A stretch of 64,000 nt of DNA from positions 134,211-198,210 of the forward strand of contig BDDD01002257.1 of the NCBI GenBank assembly GCA_001972305.1, given 5' to 3'. Shown here piece by piece: positions 22,542-35,815 of the stretch (its first letter is position 1; every line of letters begins with the position of its first letter). The notes under the pieces are model-generated. The model did not search any database. It was given only the letters and a program-made list of their open reading frames with translations, and had not been told where the DNA came from. The translations under genes were made by a program, and so were the position numbers. This stretch comes from Cephalotus follicularis (lineage: Eukaryota > Streptophyta > Magnoliopsida > Oxalidales > Cephalotaceae).

Positions 22542-23880
22542 ATGGAAGGACAACGTAGTAGAAATATACAAGGAGAGAGGTCCGGGCCATCGTCTAGGCG
22601 TACCCGTACAAATAGAAATGCCAAAGGGCAAGGAGAAGCAAATAAACCTCAAGAAGTAGAACATGATGCTCATGCTAGAGAGGAACGAAGAGGATATATG
22701 AGGAGAATGCGTGATATGATAAGTCAGATGCATGAATTTATGCAACGATAGCCGGATGAAGATGAACAACCACATACTGCTGTACCAGAAGGGCGTGCAA
22801 CAGAAGTACATGAACAAACACCAGCCGTTAGGCCAGCCAGGCGGGATGAAGCTGCAAGAAGATCAATTGAACAACCTTAAAGAAGAGAGAACCCATTGTT
22901 TGGATTCTTGAAGTTAAATCATCCAGCCTTCATAGGAGATACTGATGGTATATCGGCTAAGAGATGGTTAATGCAATTGGATAAGATCTTCCGTGTCATG
23001 GATTGTTCTGACTCTAGGAAGGTTGTGTTTGCAATGTATATGTTACAAGGCAAAGCGGAGCACTGGTGGAAGATGATCGAATCCTAGTGGGAGATATCCG
23101 GAACGACATATTCTTGGGATACCTTTAAAGTAGAGTTTAATGACAAATTCTATCCCGAGGTGGAGATTGATAAGAGAGAAGATGAAATTCTAGGACTGAC
23201 AAAGAGAGATATGACTGTGGCCCAATATGAGGATAAGTTCATCGAGTTATCAAGGATAGCTCCTTACATGGTGAAAACTGAGTCGAGGAAAGCTAAGAAG
23301 TTCCTTGGAGGACTTTGACCTGACATTCAAGAGAAGTTAGTGCCCTTGCATTTGCGAACTTTCTTTGAGCTGTCTAATAGGGCACGTGAAGTTGAAGCCT
23401 TGGCTCAGCGATTCCAGAGTTTAGAAATTCAGACAGGCCAACGGAGACCTGCCCTTTCTGGTGAACAATAGGGAAAAAGTTCTGGAAGTAGTAATAAATC
23501 ACGCAAGTCCGGATATCATAGCAGTCCAAGGCAAGGTGAATCCCCTCGCAGTGTTGGTAGCCCAACGAGACCCTCAAGGTTGGGAAGGCAATCTAATGGT
23601 TCTCAACAAAGAAGACCAGGTCGTGATTCGTGGCGGAGATGACAGTGAAGGAAAGCTTCGCAAGGAGGTTCCTCTAAACCTGCCGGTGATGAACAAGAGT
23701 ATGTTGAACCCTGTGAACATTGTGGACGTACCAATCATGTTTCTAATGACTGCTGGTGGAAGAATAATAGGTGTTGGACTTGTGGATTTCCCGACCACAT
23801 AGCTACCGAATGTCCCTAGAACCAATCCAACACAGGAGGTCAAACTGGGCAAGGTTAGAACCGATCACAAGGAAGTTTCC
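22542..23880 (+). pseudogene. gag of element D (capsid and zinc knuckles)
   Basis: The ATG is at 22542, shortly after the PBS. An Arg/Gly/Gln-rich N-terminus leads to the capsid domain (KRWLMQLDKIF, MLQGKAEHWW, VAQYEDKFIELSR at about 22950-23260). Two CCHC zinc knuckles follow, CEHCGRTNHVSNDC (from 23712) and CWTCGFPDHIATEC, which would bind genomic RNA. All of this lies in one frame but with in-frame stops near 22749, 22877, 23085, 23318, 23467, 23640, 23646, 23816 and 23855. The 113-codon open stretch at 23461-23802 in another frame is a shadow. Confidence 0.85.
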
Positions 23881-23929
23881 AACAAGGCAGCCTTAGCACT
23901 AGTTCACGAGGAGACCGTGGAAAACAGCC

Positions 23930-24776
23930 GATGGGGTCGGTGCCTATGGTGCAAGGAAGAGTGTATGCTATGGATCAGCGAGTTGCAGCTGGATCACCCT
24001 TAGTGATTGGAGGTATGGTATATGTATCTCAGCTTTTAGCACGAACACTGATTGATCCAGGCTCATCCCATTAATATGTTGCTTCCCATTTTATAAGTCG
24101 TATGAATATGGAGCCCGAGACTTTACCTTTTGTGATAGAGGTCAGCACACCGGTAGGAGAGTCGGTTACCTCATGGTGGGTGTGTAGATCTTGTGCTATC
24201 GAGATTTGTGGACAGGATCTTCAGAAGGACCTTATAGTGCTGTCGATGGGTGATCTAGACATGATTCACGGTATGGATTGGCTGTCAGTAAATTATGCAC
24301 ATGTGGACTGTAATAGGAAGGTTGTAACCTTCCATTTTCCAGGACAGTCTCCATTCCAGTTCAGAGGGACGATAGAGCATCAGCCAGTTCCTATGATATA
24401 TGCTTTTCAGGCTGACAGACTCTTGAGGCAGGGTTGTATTGCTTACCTGGCACATGTTTCGGATGACAGCAGAAGGATACCGAAGTTGGATGATGTTCCT
24501 ATGGTTTGTGAATATCCCGATGTGTTTTCGGACGAGTTAACATACTTACCTCCTGAGAGAGATGTGGAGTTTGAAATAGATCTTCTACCAGGAACAGCTC
24601 CCATATCGACAGCTCCTTATCGAATAGCCCCTCCTAAGTTAAAGGAATTGAAAGTACAACTACAGGAGTTGTTGGATAAAGGTTTCATCATACCCACTGT
24701 ATCCCCGTGGGGAGCACCGATTCTATTGGTTAAAAAGAAGGATGGATCCGTAAGAATGTGCATCGATTATCGATAG
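23930..24776 (+). pseudogene. Aspartic protease and RT N-terminus of element D
   Basis: Continues in the gag frame. The protease flap region and LIDPGSSH motif lie near 24050. Retroviral-type proteases need D-T/S-G, so DPG suggests an inactive enzyme, and a TAA follows at once. The [12 protein letters not shown] motif appears as MIHGMDWLS (about 24265). The RT start shows [44 protein letters not shown] and MCIDYR before a TAG at 24774. Confidence 0.85.
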
Positions 24777-27307
24777 TTGAATAAAGTGACGGTTAAGAAC
24801 AAGTATCCACTGCCGCACATCGATGACCTGTTTTATCAACTGAAGGGACTTTAGTGTTTTCGAAATTGGTTCTGAGATCAGGATATCACCAGCTCAGAGT
24901 TAAAGCAGAAGATATTCCAAAGACTGCCTTTAGATCACGATATGGACACTACAAATTTGTGGTAATGCCTTTCGGGGTGACTAATGCCCCTGTTGCATTT
25001 ATGAGCTTGATGAACAATATATTTAGTCCATATCTTGATCAGTTTATAGTGGTATTTATCGATGATATTCTGATTTATTCTAAGTCCATGGAAGAGCATG
25101 GGGAACATTTGCACTTGGCATTGCGAACTCTTAGAGACCACCAGCTGTATGCCAAGTTTAGCAAGTGTGAATTCTGGTTATCAGAGGTAACATTCCTTGG
25201 TCATGTTATATACAGTGCAGGAATGTCAGTAGATCCTACAAAGATCAAAGCAGTGAAGAGCTAGAAGCAACCAACGAATGTGACGAAAGTCCGAAGCTTT
25301 CTCGGCTTGGCAGGATACTACCATCATTTTGTTGAAGGATTTTAGAGGATAGCTACACCTTTGACTAGATTGGTGCAGAAGAATGTTGCCTTTGTTTAGG
25401 ATGATGCTTGTGAGCAGAGTTTCCAAGAACTAAAGCATCGTCTGACTAATGCGCCAGTCTTAGCCTTACCAGAGGGCAATGAAGGTTTTGTGGTATACAG
25501 TGACGCATTAGGCAGTGGCCTGGGATGTGTCCTCATGCAAAATGGTAGAGCGATCGCATACGCCTCAAGGAAGCTAAAGAACTATGAAGTGAACTATCCA
25601 ACTCACGATCTGGAGTTAGTTGCGATAGTGTTCGCACTGCGTAAATGGTGGCATTATCTATATGGTACAAAGTTCGAGGTGAATACCGATCAAAAGAGCT
25701 TAAAGTACATATTCTCACAGAAGGACCTGAATATGAGACAACGAAGATGGATGGAGTTGCTTAACGACTATAACTGTGAAATACAATACCATCCAGGCAA
25801 AGCTAATGTTGTTGAAGACACCCTCAGTCGTCAATTGGCTTGCCTAACCATTGATCATATTCAGACACGACCATGGTTAATGGACCAAATCAGTGAAGCA
25901 AAAAGCAATGATGGAGATTTGCTTACGATAGCTTTGAGCGAACATGGAGGTTTGAAACCGGATTTTTCTATACAAGGCGACGAATTGATTCGATATCAGG
26001 GCAAAATATGTGTTCCTAATGATAAAGAGCTGAAGGATGAACTATTGTCACAAGCGCATCGTTCAAGTTTCTCCGTACATCCGGGGAGTACCAAGATGTA
26101 CCAAGATCTAAAGTTGAGCTATTGGTGGAACAACATGAAGAAGGAGATAGGTGAGTATGTCGCTTCTTGTTTGACATGTCAACAGGTTAAAGCAGAACAT
26201 AAAAGGCCAGTTGGATTGTTGTAACCATTGCCTATGGCACAGTGGAAATGGGAACACATAACGATGGATTTTGTGATAGGACTGCCCGGAACAAGGAATG
26301 GCTGTGACGCTATATGGGTGATCGTCGATCGCTTTACTAAATCAGCACATTTTCTTGTGATCAAGACAAACTTTTCTCTTACACGACTAGCAAATCTGTA
26401 TATTGCTGAAATTGTGAGGCTCCATTGAGTACCACTCAGTGTGGTGTCTGACGGAAACCCCCGTTTTACATCGCGGTTTTGGAGAAAACTGCAAGAGGCT
26501 TTTGGTACTCAGCTTAATTTCAGCACAATTTTTCACCCCCAGACTGATGGACAGTCTAAAAGGACCATTCATACTTTGGAAGACATGCTACGAGCATGTG
26601 TTTTGTATTGGGGAGGTAGTTGGGAAGATCATATACCGTTAGTGGAGTTCTCGTACAACAACAGTTTTCATGCCAGTATTGGAATGGCTCTGTTCGAGGC
26701 TTTCTATGGAAGGAAATACAGAACCCCCATCTGTTGGTTTGAAGTGGGCGAACAGAGTCTGGTGGGACCCAAGTTTGTGCAAGACACAACTGAGAAGGCA
26801 AAGGTTATCAGGGAAAGACTCCTTACAGCACAAAGCAGACAGAAAAGTTATGCAGACCACCACAGGCGAGAGTTTGAGTTCGCAGTGGGCGATCATGTAT
26901 TCCTTAAAGTCTCTTCGACTAAAGGAATTATGAGGTTTGGAAAGAAAGGGACGTTAGCCCTTCGGTTTATAGGACCTTTCGAGATCCTTGAGAGAGTGGG
27001 TACCGATGCTTATCGACTTTCCTTACCACCCAGCCTAGCGGATGTGCACGATGTGTTTCATGTTTCGATGATGAGGAAGTACCACCCTGACCCTTCTCAC
27101 GTGTTGCAATGGGAGCCATTGGAGTTGAGACCGGATATAAGTTTCAAAGAGATACCTATCCAGATTCTCGACCGACGGATAAAACAACTCAGTTTCAAAA
27201 CCATTATGTTGGTGAAAGTATTGTGGCAATACCACTGAGTGGAAGAAGCTACCTGGGAAAGAGAAGATGATATGCAGACTAAATACCCCCATTTATTTTC
27301 ATACTAG
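24777..27307 (+). pseudogene. RT, RNase H and integrase of element D
   Basis: After a frameshift near 24850 one frame runs to 27307. [29 protein letters not shown] and the catalytic [10 protein letters not shown] (about 25055-25085, both Asp present). RNase [32 protein letters not shown] and NTDQKSL. Integrase: HHCC finger (AHRSSFSVHPGS...CLTCQQVK), catalytic Asp in TMDFVIG and SDGNPRF. The third acidic residue is Lys (codon 26558-26560) in GQSKRTIH, where the family has Glu. The tail reads [31 protein letters not shown] and EEATWE. In-frame stops lie near 25262, 25343, 25398, 26222, 26426 and 27236. The element cannot make an intact Pol. Confidence 0.9.
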
Positions 27308-27331
27308 GAAATCTCGGGACGAGATTTCTGT

Positions 27332-27344
27332 AAGGAGGGGAGGA
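27332..27344 (+). other. Polypurine tract of element D
   Basis: AAGGAGGGGAGGA directly before the 3' LTR start TGTAAGAGCC. It matches the element E tract. Confidence 0.88.
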
Positions 27345-30300
27345 TGTAAGAGCCCTAAATATTATAATGTATTATTATTGGGCTTTAGAATGCTTTTTTT
27401 TTTTCTATTAGACTGGGCCATCATATTATAAAGAGTTTTATTGGGCCAAATTGGAATATAATTTATGACTTTGGGCTTAAGAGACTATTTTCTTCTCCTT
27501 GGGCCTTAAAGAGAAAGAATGAAGTTGGCCCAAAGGAGGCTGGTGTTAGATAGGGGTGTCCCTGCATGCAATGAGAGATGATTGTATGCACATGTATAGA
27601 CACTCTTTATATAAACATTCTTAATTCCATTATTGTTTTATGTGCATGTTTTTTTAAAGATGGCATTTTGTTATATGTATTATCCCAAACCATATTACTG
27701 GATCAATTAATCACCATATTAATTGAATACACATATAACGCCCTGGCGACAAAGGGTTGGATCTCATGCCTAGGGAGGCTATGAGGACGAGATTCTTACT
27801 CCCTTCTGACAAAATGTTGAAAGTCATAGGTTCACTCTCTTGGGGCAATTGATGAACCGTAAAGACTTGCCATGTTATGCTTGCTCCCAATGTTGGGGAG
27901 GATGGATCATCTTATTGCCATTTGGGTTTACCCTAAAGCTAATGCGGGGTGTGTGCGTGGAGGCATTACATTGAATTGACCCACCATAGGATGCCTATTT
28001 GGAATTCTCGTACCTTTGTCAATAGGATTCCTATAGTCTCGGTAATGTATAGTCGAAGGCGACTAGTAGATCATACGTGATTTACGTTGTATCCTTAGAC
28101 CTGAGCGGCTGGCATGCGTTGTGTAGTAACCGCTTGGCTTTGGTTTTCGCCTTTCCCAGCACTAGCCATGTGTTGGCAAAAGGTTTGTCTCTGGGCCTTG
28201 TGGGAGCTGCATTGAGATGTATGTGCGAGTGCGCAATATGGGACCGTCACACCTGTACTCAAGGGTGACTAGCTCTATAGTATTTATGTCCGTTGAGACT
28301 TAAATCCTGGACAGGTGTAGGCAGATTGGAATAAGGGGTTCCTGGGATGTCTGCCAATAGTGTCAGTGCAAACATTAATTTTATAGCTATCGCGGTATTA
28401 CCTAGGGTGACAATAATCCAAACCCTAGTCCGCGATCGGAGCCAAGAATGATGAGGGATACATGACACATACACTGATGACTGTGGAGAGTACATGTTAT
28501 CCAGATAACATATGATAGATGTGGTACTATAGTCCACAGATCTGGAGTGGTGATTGGATATCACACCGGGGCCATTTAGATAATCGAAAGACTATTGGGG
28601 TGGTCGTATCAGAAATTTGGGATGTTCTAGAAAATATATCATTGTACCGGAATCCAACCTGGCTTTCGGGTCCCGCCTGATTTTGGAATTAGTTGACGTG
28701 TGAAGGGCACATGTCATTTAGTGAGAGGATGACATCAAGGGGATGTTACTTGACCCATGAACATTTATTTTGCTGGACTTTATCATTTTGTTTGATATAT
28801 GTTCAAGCTGTACCATAAATAGATTTTTTTGGGCTAAGGGGTATTTTTGTCTTTTATGAATTATTGCGTAATTCATGGAGAGAGAGAGAATTTGGGCGAA
28901 ACCCTATATCTTGGTATGGCTAGGGTTTGGGGTGCCTAATTGTAGCCATTAATCTTGTATAAGTAACTAAATTAGTTACTTGAAATGTTGGATTAAAACT
29001 AGCATGACATAGTTGACTTTTCAACTTAGTTAGTTTTCTAAGTAGCACATGTGCATATTACTTGGCCTATATTCACCCTAATGGCCGGCCATAATGAGAG
29101 GAGTATGTGTTTGTGTGTTGCCTACATTTCATTGGTTGAAATGTTATTTGATTTAGAGGCATTGGTTGTCTCACAAAAAAGAGCGCACGGCAAAAACACA
29201 TTTTTTGAACTTAAGTGACTATTGTTTTCACTAAGCTTCCAAGACACACTTCTTATTCTCTCCTCTCTTTGTCCGTCTCTCCCTTTTCTTTCTTCTTCTT
29301 CATCACCGTATCTTGAAGGTCTCCATTAATGGAGTTCATGAGCTCCAAAGCTTAAGAAGAAAGAAACAAAAAGATCCCTTCTCTCACCCTCCATAACTCT
29401 TATTAGGTGGAGTTTTTCATTTTAAGCTCTACCTACTTTGAGTATAGTTTTTAGGTTTGAGTTTTAGCCTAAACACCTTCCTAAAAGTCTCTTGCCATCT
29501 CTTTGGGAGAATCTTTTGTGAAGGAGGAAAGCTTGGAAATCAACTTGGATCATCACACAAACTTGGAGTGAAGGAGTAAAGAACAATTGGTAAATTTTCT
29601 ATGATCTCCTTGCTTCCTTTTGCAAGTGGTGTGTGAGTTGGTTGCAATGGCTTTGCCGAGCCATTGCCCCTGTTTTTTCAGGCCTTGTTATGCAGGTTTT
29701 GTGTGTTTCAAACCCTTAGGGTAGTGTTTTAGGGTATGGATTTTATGGTGAATCAATTAGGGTGTGTGTGCCACCATAATTGAGAATTGGTATGTGACCA
29801 ATTTTAGGGATAGGGTTCCCTTGAAAAATCCGAACCTTGCATGCTTTGTAACCTCCCATAGGTTCCTTCAAATGTCCAATTAGAGATCCTAGGATGAAAT
29901 TGGGGCATTTACGGGCATTGGTTATGGGTGGTTCCTTCACCGGAACTCAAATTTTAAAATTGTGCACCCGTAACCCTAATGTGCATAAATGTTTTTCTTC
30001 CGCTGCCTTCCCAATTTCCAACAGCAAGCCCAAGTCCCTGGAGAATGGCCAACACCCGTTGGTTTTCTCTAGGAAATTCTAAACTCTTCCTCACATGTGT
30101 ATAAAAGGTTGGTAGTGGTCAGGAGACATGCATTTGGTCATTTTCTTACACGTTTTGCTCTAGAAAAATCAAGAGAAGTGAGAAAAGTGGGAAATGGGCC
30201 AGACGATGACAAAAATGGAGGAAGAGGATAATAGGGGTGCTGTTTGAGGAAGCCCCCATATCAACTACACTTCCACATTTAAATACCAATTCCCTGGGAG

Positions 30301-32335
30301 CAAAGAATTGGTGCAAGGAAGAAGGATTTGGTAAGCTAAAAGTGTAGCAGCCCTAAGCCAGAAAGAAGTTCAGAAATTAGGCGATCTAAGTTTCCAACCA
30401 CCTTCCAAGTAGGTTGCTTCATGTACGAGCGCCTAACGGCTTCTGTGTGTGTGTTTTGTTTTACTGCCTGTGTAATTGTGTGTTATTTTACTGGTTGCTT
30501 GTCTGTGTGTTATTGTTATTGTTTGATTGTTTTAGCAATGCAAATTAGAATTTGTATAATTGTTCCTTGGACAATGTCGAGACACGTGAGCATTTGTGCA
30601 CCTTGGTAAATGACGCTAAGCACCACTATTACGCACCCCTGGCAATTGCGTACCTAAACCTAACTGTGAGTCTTACAAGATGGGGTCGTTTGCAGAGAAG
30701 CCATGAGATACACCCGAGCTCCCCTGGTCATGAATCTGAGCATGGTGCCATGCCCCAACATCCATGCCTGAGCTCCCCTCATAGCTGGCATGCACAGAGC
30801 ATGCGTCCAAAGCATGCTATGAATGACACCGAGAAACTATGCTAGACCTACCGTCGAGCCTCCACTCCATGGTGCCAGGGAGACATGGTGCTGAGGAGAT
30901 GGGATACTAAAGGAGACGTGGTGACAAGGTGGGTGCCGAGCTTCCCTGCCATGCCCGAGCATGACGCGTTGACGAGCACCCAGGCTGAAGTGCCATACAC
31001 CCGAGGAACAGACCATGGCTTCCTCTGCCATGTGCCCGAGGTGATGACACCTAGGGAGCCATATGCCAGAGGTGCCAAAGCCAGAGGAGCCATGAGCTGA
31101 GGTGCCATGTAAAGGCACCAAGTTCCCTCCTCTGCCATGCATACACTGTGATCTTTCTCTGCCATGAACCCCTGCATGCGAGCTCTCCTAAGCTAGACCC
31201 GCCATACACTGGAATGCGTTGAACTCTCCCCTGCCATGCATCCATAGTATGTGCCCTGGAGCCAAGCATGAATCCAACGGGTGCGTTGTCCCCTGCCCCG
31301 AGCCAAGCGTGCACTTTAGGCATGTGTTGTTCTCTGGTATGTTTTCCCAGCAGGCACTCAAGAGGAAGAAAGCAAATAAACATGAGCACGTGCGCATCCC
31401 CACTGCATGGTGAACACCTCAACTAGTGTTATGCATGCACTCATGCATGCTTTATTACGTGTCTGTGCGCTAGAATTGCTTAATGGGATTTTACCCGGGG
31501 ATAGCCATTGTATTATATTAAGTAAAGGAAGTATTAATATTGTCCCAGGCAGGTGAGCCCAAATGGGGAGAATTCCATCGAGCAGGTGAAACCAAGGGGT
31601 GAACTCTGCGAGGCAGGTGATCCTCGGGTGAATCTGCTTAATGGTGAACCTAAGGGTGAATTTTGCCAGAGCTGGTGATCCAAAGGGTGAACTGCCAGAG
31701 CAGGTAAGCAAAGGGCGAATTCTTCTCGGCATGTGAACTTGGAGGAGAATTCCGCAGACAGGTGAGCCTAAAGGTGAACCTAATATATTGACCATACCAT
31801 AGGATAACTGGACAAACTCCTATGTAATGTGAATGACATGTATGGCTTGATTAGAGTAGTCCGAGGATAAAGAATGATGATTATTGTATGCCGAATTGTG
31901 GTTTGCATTTATTTTTGCATGCGTTGTTTTCTCCTCTGCCTTTTGATTTTTCCTCTGGTATGTGCCGTACATGTGGTAACCTACACAACCCCAGGGTTGC
32001 TGACCCTTTCTTTGAATGGGTCAGGTACAGGAACAGGTAGTGGAGGCATATCTCAGCAGCATCAAGGATAAAGAGTGAAGTAACTTCCTCCTCATCGACA
32101 GTGCTTTTTAATGTTCAGATTCGCAAGGAATATTTATGTATTTATTTGTATAATCTGCCAGTTTGTAGTAGAGTATTTCTTATGTATCAAACTGGGTCTG
32201 TATATCCACACATTAAATAAATGGTTTATAATTATGATATTAAGTTTTGAATTTTTATGGTTAATGATAATGATGAAATGTACGGATTGCCGCATGTTGG
32301 GCCGTGGGGCCCATCCCACGGATCGGGGCGTGACA
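27345..32335 (+). repeat. 3' LTR of element D, interrupted by solo LTR C2
   Basis: Left piece 27345-27543 and right piece 30024-32335 together make about 2.5 kb and match the 5' LTR end to end. It ends GGGCGTGACA followed by the target duplication GGTAA. It retains the full version of the segments deleted in the partial copy (30550-30700) and the GGTGAAYYC array (31545-31785). Confidence 0.88.
27544..30023 (+). repeat. C-family solo LTR, copy C2, inside D 3' LTR
   Basis: Starts TGTTAGATAGGGG and ends TTTCCAACA, 2480 bp. The D LTR sequence resumes exactly after it (compare 20160-20190). The 5-bp flanks are GCTGG (27539-27543) and GCAAG (30024-30028), a target duplication with two changes. No internal retrotransposon genes. 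An ORF-poor, CT-rich region lies at 29260-29300. Confidence 0.88.
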
Positions 32336-34410
32336 GGTAAGGCAAGCCTGTAAGCAACAACGCCCACCTTCTCGAGGATCTCAAAAGGTCCTATATACTG
32401 CGGATCTAACTTCCCTGTTTTACCAAACCTCATGACTCCTTTGGTTGGTGAAACCTTGAGGAACACATGATCCCCCACCGAGAATTCTAAATCCTTCCTC
32501 CAGCGATCTACATAACTCTTCTGCCAACTTTGAGCCATTACGAGCCTTTCCCTAATCATCTTGGCCTTTTGTATTGTTTCTTGTACCATATTTGGCCCTA
32601 AGAGACTCTGTTCGCCCACTTCAAACCAACAAACTGGAGTTCTGTACTTTTGTCCATATAGAGCTTCAAACGGTACCATGCAGATACTAGCATGGAAACT
32701 GTTGTTATAAGAGAGCTCCACTAGGGGTAAATGTTCCTCGCAACTGCCTCCCCAATCCATAACACATGCTCAGAGCATATCCTCAAGAGTCTGAATCGTC
32801 TGTTCAGACTGGCCGCCCATCTGGGGGTGAAAAGTCGTACTGAAAATCAATTGGCTATCAAAAGCTGCTTGCGGTTTCTTCCAAAATCGGGAAGTGAACC
32901 GCGGATCTCTGTCAGAAACAACACAAATCAGTACTCCATAGAGTCTCACAATCTCCCCAACATATAGAGATGCTAACCGATCCAAAGAGTAGTTCATTCG
33001 GATTGCTAGAAAATGGGTAGACTTTGTAAACAGTCAACAATAACCCATATAGCATCATGGTTAGCTCTCGTCCATGGCAATCTCATCACAAAATCCATAG
33101 TGATATGCTCCCATTTCCATTACGCCACCGGTAATGGTTGTAATAATCTTGCTAGTCTCTAGTGTTCTACCGTGATTTATTGACAAGTCAGGTAAGAAGC
33201 AACATATTCAGCTATCTCTCTTTTCATATCATTCCATCAATAACTAAGCTTCAGATTTCGGTACATCTTGGTACTCCCTGGATGCATGGAGAAATTGGAG
33301 TGATAGGCTTGTGATAGCAATTCATCTTTCAACCCTTTGTTGTTAGGAACACATATTCTGCCTTGATATCTTATTAATCAATCACTATGGACTGAGAATT
33401 CAGGGTTCAACCCACCTTGTGCATTTAACTCAGTTTTAAGCAAAATCCCATATGAACTTTGAGCTTCTCTGATCCTCTCCAACAACCATGGATGTGCCTT
33501 AATTTGGGATATTGTTAGGCAAGTTAGATGACGACTTAAGGCATCTGCCACCATGTTAGCTTTGCCTGGATGATATTGTATTTCATAATTATAATCATTT
33601 AGCAACTCCATCCATGTCCTCTGCCTCATATTCAGGTCATTCTGGGAAAATAAGTGCTTTAGGCTTTTGTGATCGTTATATATTTCAAACTTCGTCCCAT
33701 ATAGATAATGCCCCCATTTGCGTAGCACAAAGACTATCGCTGCCAACTCAAGATCATGAGTTGGGTAATTCTCTTCATGAGGTTTTAACTTTCTTGAGGC
33801 ATAAACAATCACTTTTCCATTCTACATAAGCACACATCCCAAGCCACTTCCGGATGCATCACTGTATACAACAAAGTCTTCATCGCCTTCTAGCAAGGCT
33901 AATATAGGTGTAGTAACCAGGTGACGCTTCAACTCTTGAAAACTCTGCTCACAACTGTAATCCCAATCAAACGCTGTCTTCTTATGAGTCAATCGAGTTA
34001 ATGGCATAGCAATTCGTGAGAATCCTTCGATAAAGCGGTGATAATAGCCCGCTAAGCCTAAGAAACTACAGATCTCAGAGACATTTTTTGGCTGTCTCCA
34101 ATCCCTCACCGATTCTATTTTTGTTGGGTCCACAGACAGACCAACACTGGAAATGACGTGACCCAGAAAAGCCTCCTTTAACAGCCAAAACCCACATTTG
34201 TCAAACTCGGATACATTCGATGTTCTCTTAAGGTCTGTAATGTCAAGTGTAAATGTTCTCTATGGTCCTCCATAGACTTAGAGTACACCAAGATATCATC
34301 AATAAAGACCACAATGAATTGGTCAAGATATGGGATAAACAACTGGTTCATCAGGCTCATAAATGCTACAGGGGCGTTGGTCACCCCAAAAGGCATCACC
34401 ACAAACACGT
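32336..34410 (-). pseudogene. Element E pol: RT C-terminal half, RNase H, integrase
   Basis: Read from 34410 leftward. [17 protein letters not shown] and [11 protein letters not shown] (catalytic Asp pair at about 34292-34306), then a one-base frameshift near 34205. Next [33 protein letters not shown], and RNase H ([35 protein letters not shown]). Integrase finger [15 protein letters not shown] with stops near 33230 and 33170. Integrase core [12 protein letters not shown] and GQSEQTIQTLED, then [32 protein letters not shown] and AYRLALP, which runs into target site GGTAA. It continues at 16370 beyond insertion D. Multiple stops make it non-functional. Confidence 0.9.
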
Positions 34411-35589
34411 TGTAACACCCCGTATTAATTTTTGGACAAAGTAATGTTCGAGCCTTGAGAAAAATTTTTCTTTTGCTTGTTGGGTTTGGGCTATGTGTTG
34501 GTAAGGCCCAAAGTGGAGAAAGAGAGATATTTTGTTTTGTATGTTATCTTGGGAAACGTGAAGCTTCTTGGACAAGTTTGGTAGTTGGTGTGCTAAATTC
34601 GGCTGAAGCATGTTTGTTATCATTTCTGTCAGTTGCTTAGGAAGGTGTTTTACTTGAGTGCTTTTCCTTTCTTCTTCGTTTTCCTTTTGAAACCTCTTCG
34701 GTGAACTGAGGATTTGGAACGTTCTTGCCGACTATGAGCTTGCAAGGTGAGTGCTCTCCTCGGTAAGGTATAGCGGTGTGACGTGCTGTATCTTCCGTGT
34801 TGGTGCGAGGTAGAGTGATGGGATGTAAATCCATACGACTATGTTGTGGTTGTTATGCATGTGGATGTTCATGCATGTTGCTTGATTATGTGTTTGGATG
34901 GACGATGCTAAGTTTGTTGTTGTGTGTGATCTTGTAGAAGAAGATATAGGCGTGGAGTCCACACAACAAGGAAGCTAGTTAGAGGACTTGCAGTTACTAG
35001 TGAGTGTGATATTCCCTTTTCTATCATTTGATTCTGAGAGCTTTATTATGTAATATGCCTTGTTTTTCATGATATTACCACTTAGCCAGGATTTGTTTTC
35101 CTGTTGTCTTTCTTGATCGGTGGCATGTTGAAATATTGTTTTCTGAGTCAATATGCTCGATGTCTTGGGTCGATGTTTTGTCCCTGGTTGTTAAAGTATT
35201 TCATGCTTCTTATTATCATGTGTGGTTCTCGGATACTGGTTACTGGTAAGCTCGAATGAGGTAGGCTCACATGGCCTAGGAGGAGTATTGCGTTGGATCC
35301 CAATTCCATTCAGCAGTTGCATTGTCTATGATGGGTTGTTGGGTGTGACTGTCCCAAGGTTCCGTTACATGGATCCGCTCATTCCGTTGGTTTATGACGG
35401 TATGTTGTGTGAGCGCAGCCGATGGATCCGCTGCTTCTTTGGTCAGACCATGTTGAGTGCTCGGATATGAGATTATCGACCAGAGATGGCTTGAGCGGTG
35501 ATTCGCTTGCCTCTAAGTCGAAGTTCTCCTCTGTCGTTTCATACGATGATGGAGCCGAGTGGTGATTCACGGGACCCTTAGTCGACGCT

Positions 35590-35815
35590 CAGACTGCGTG
35601 ATTACCGACAAATGAGAGCTTAGGTAGCCCTTTATTCGAAGTTCATATGGTGTAGTACTCCGACTACGTGGCTGCTGACGAGGGAGAGCTTGCGTAGCCC
35701 CTTGATCGAGGTTCATATGGTGTTGTGCTCTGAATGTGTGATTACCGGCGAAGGAGAGCTTGCGTAGCCCTTTGATCGAAGTTCATGCGGTGTTATGCTC
35801 TGGACATGTGGTATC
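35590..35815 (+). repeat. About 70 bp tandem repeat in F 5' LTR, three units plus degenerate flank
   Basis: Units start near 35599, 35670 and 35740, each with GAGAGCTTGCGTAGCCC, then GATCGAAGTTCAT and GTGTTATGCTCTG. More diverged units lie upstream (35500-35590). The same array is at about 45870-46090 in the 3' LTR. Confidence 0.8.

Larger units (their letters stand above)
16371..32335 (+). mobile_element. Ty3/gypsy element D (plus strand), inserted in E pol
   Basis: It contains an extra partial LTR (from the tandem duplication), the 5' LTR 19978-22432, a PBS, gag-pol 22542-27307, a polypurine tract, and a 3' LTR 27345-32335 split by solo LTR C2. The 5-bp target duplication GGTAA is identical at 16366-16370 and 32336-32340. 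Element E coding sequence rejoins exactly across it. Gag-pol has about ten stops before the RT frameshift near 24850 and about six after it. Confidence 0.92.

Noticed and set aside
22208..22558. 116-codon frame across the end of D 5' LTR
   Set aside because: It spans the LTR end and the PBS. It is not a gag start, which is the ATG at 22542 in another frame.
23461..23802. 113-codon frame in D gag region
   Set aside because: The zinc knuckles and capsid lie in another frame. This is a shadow.
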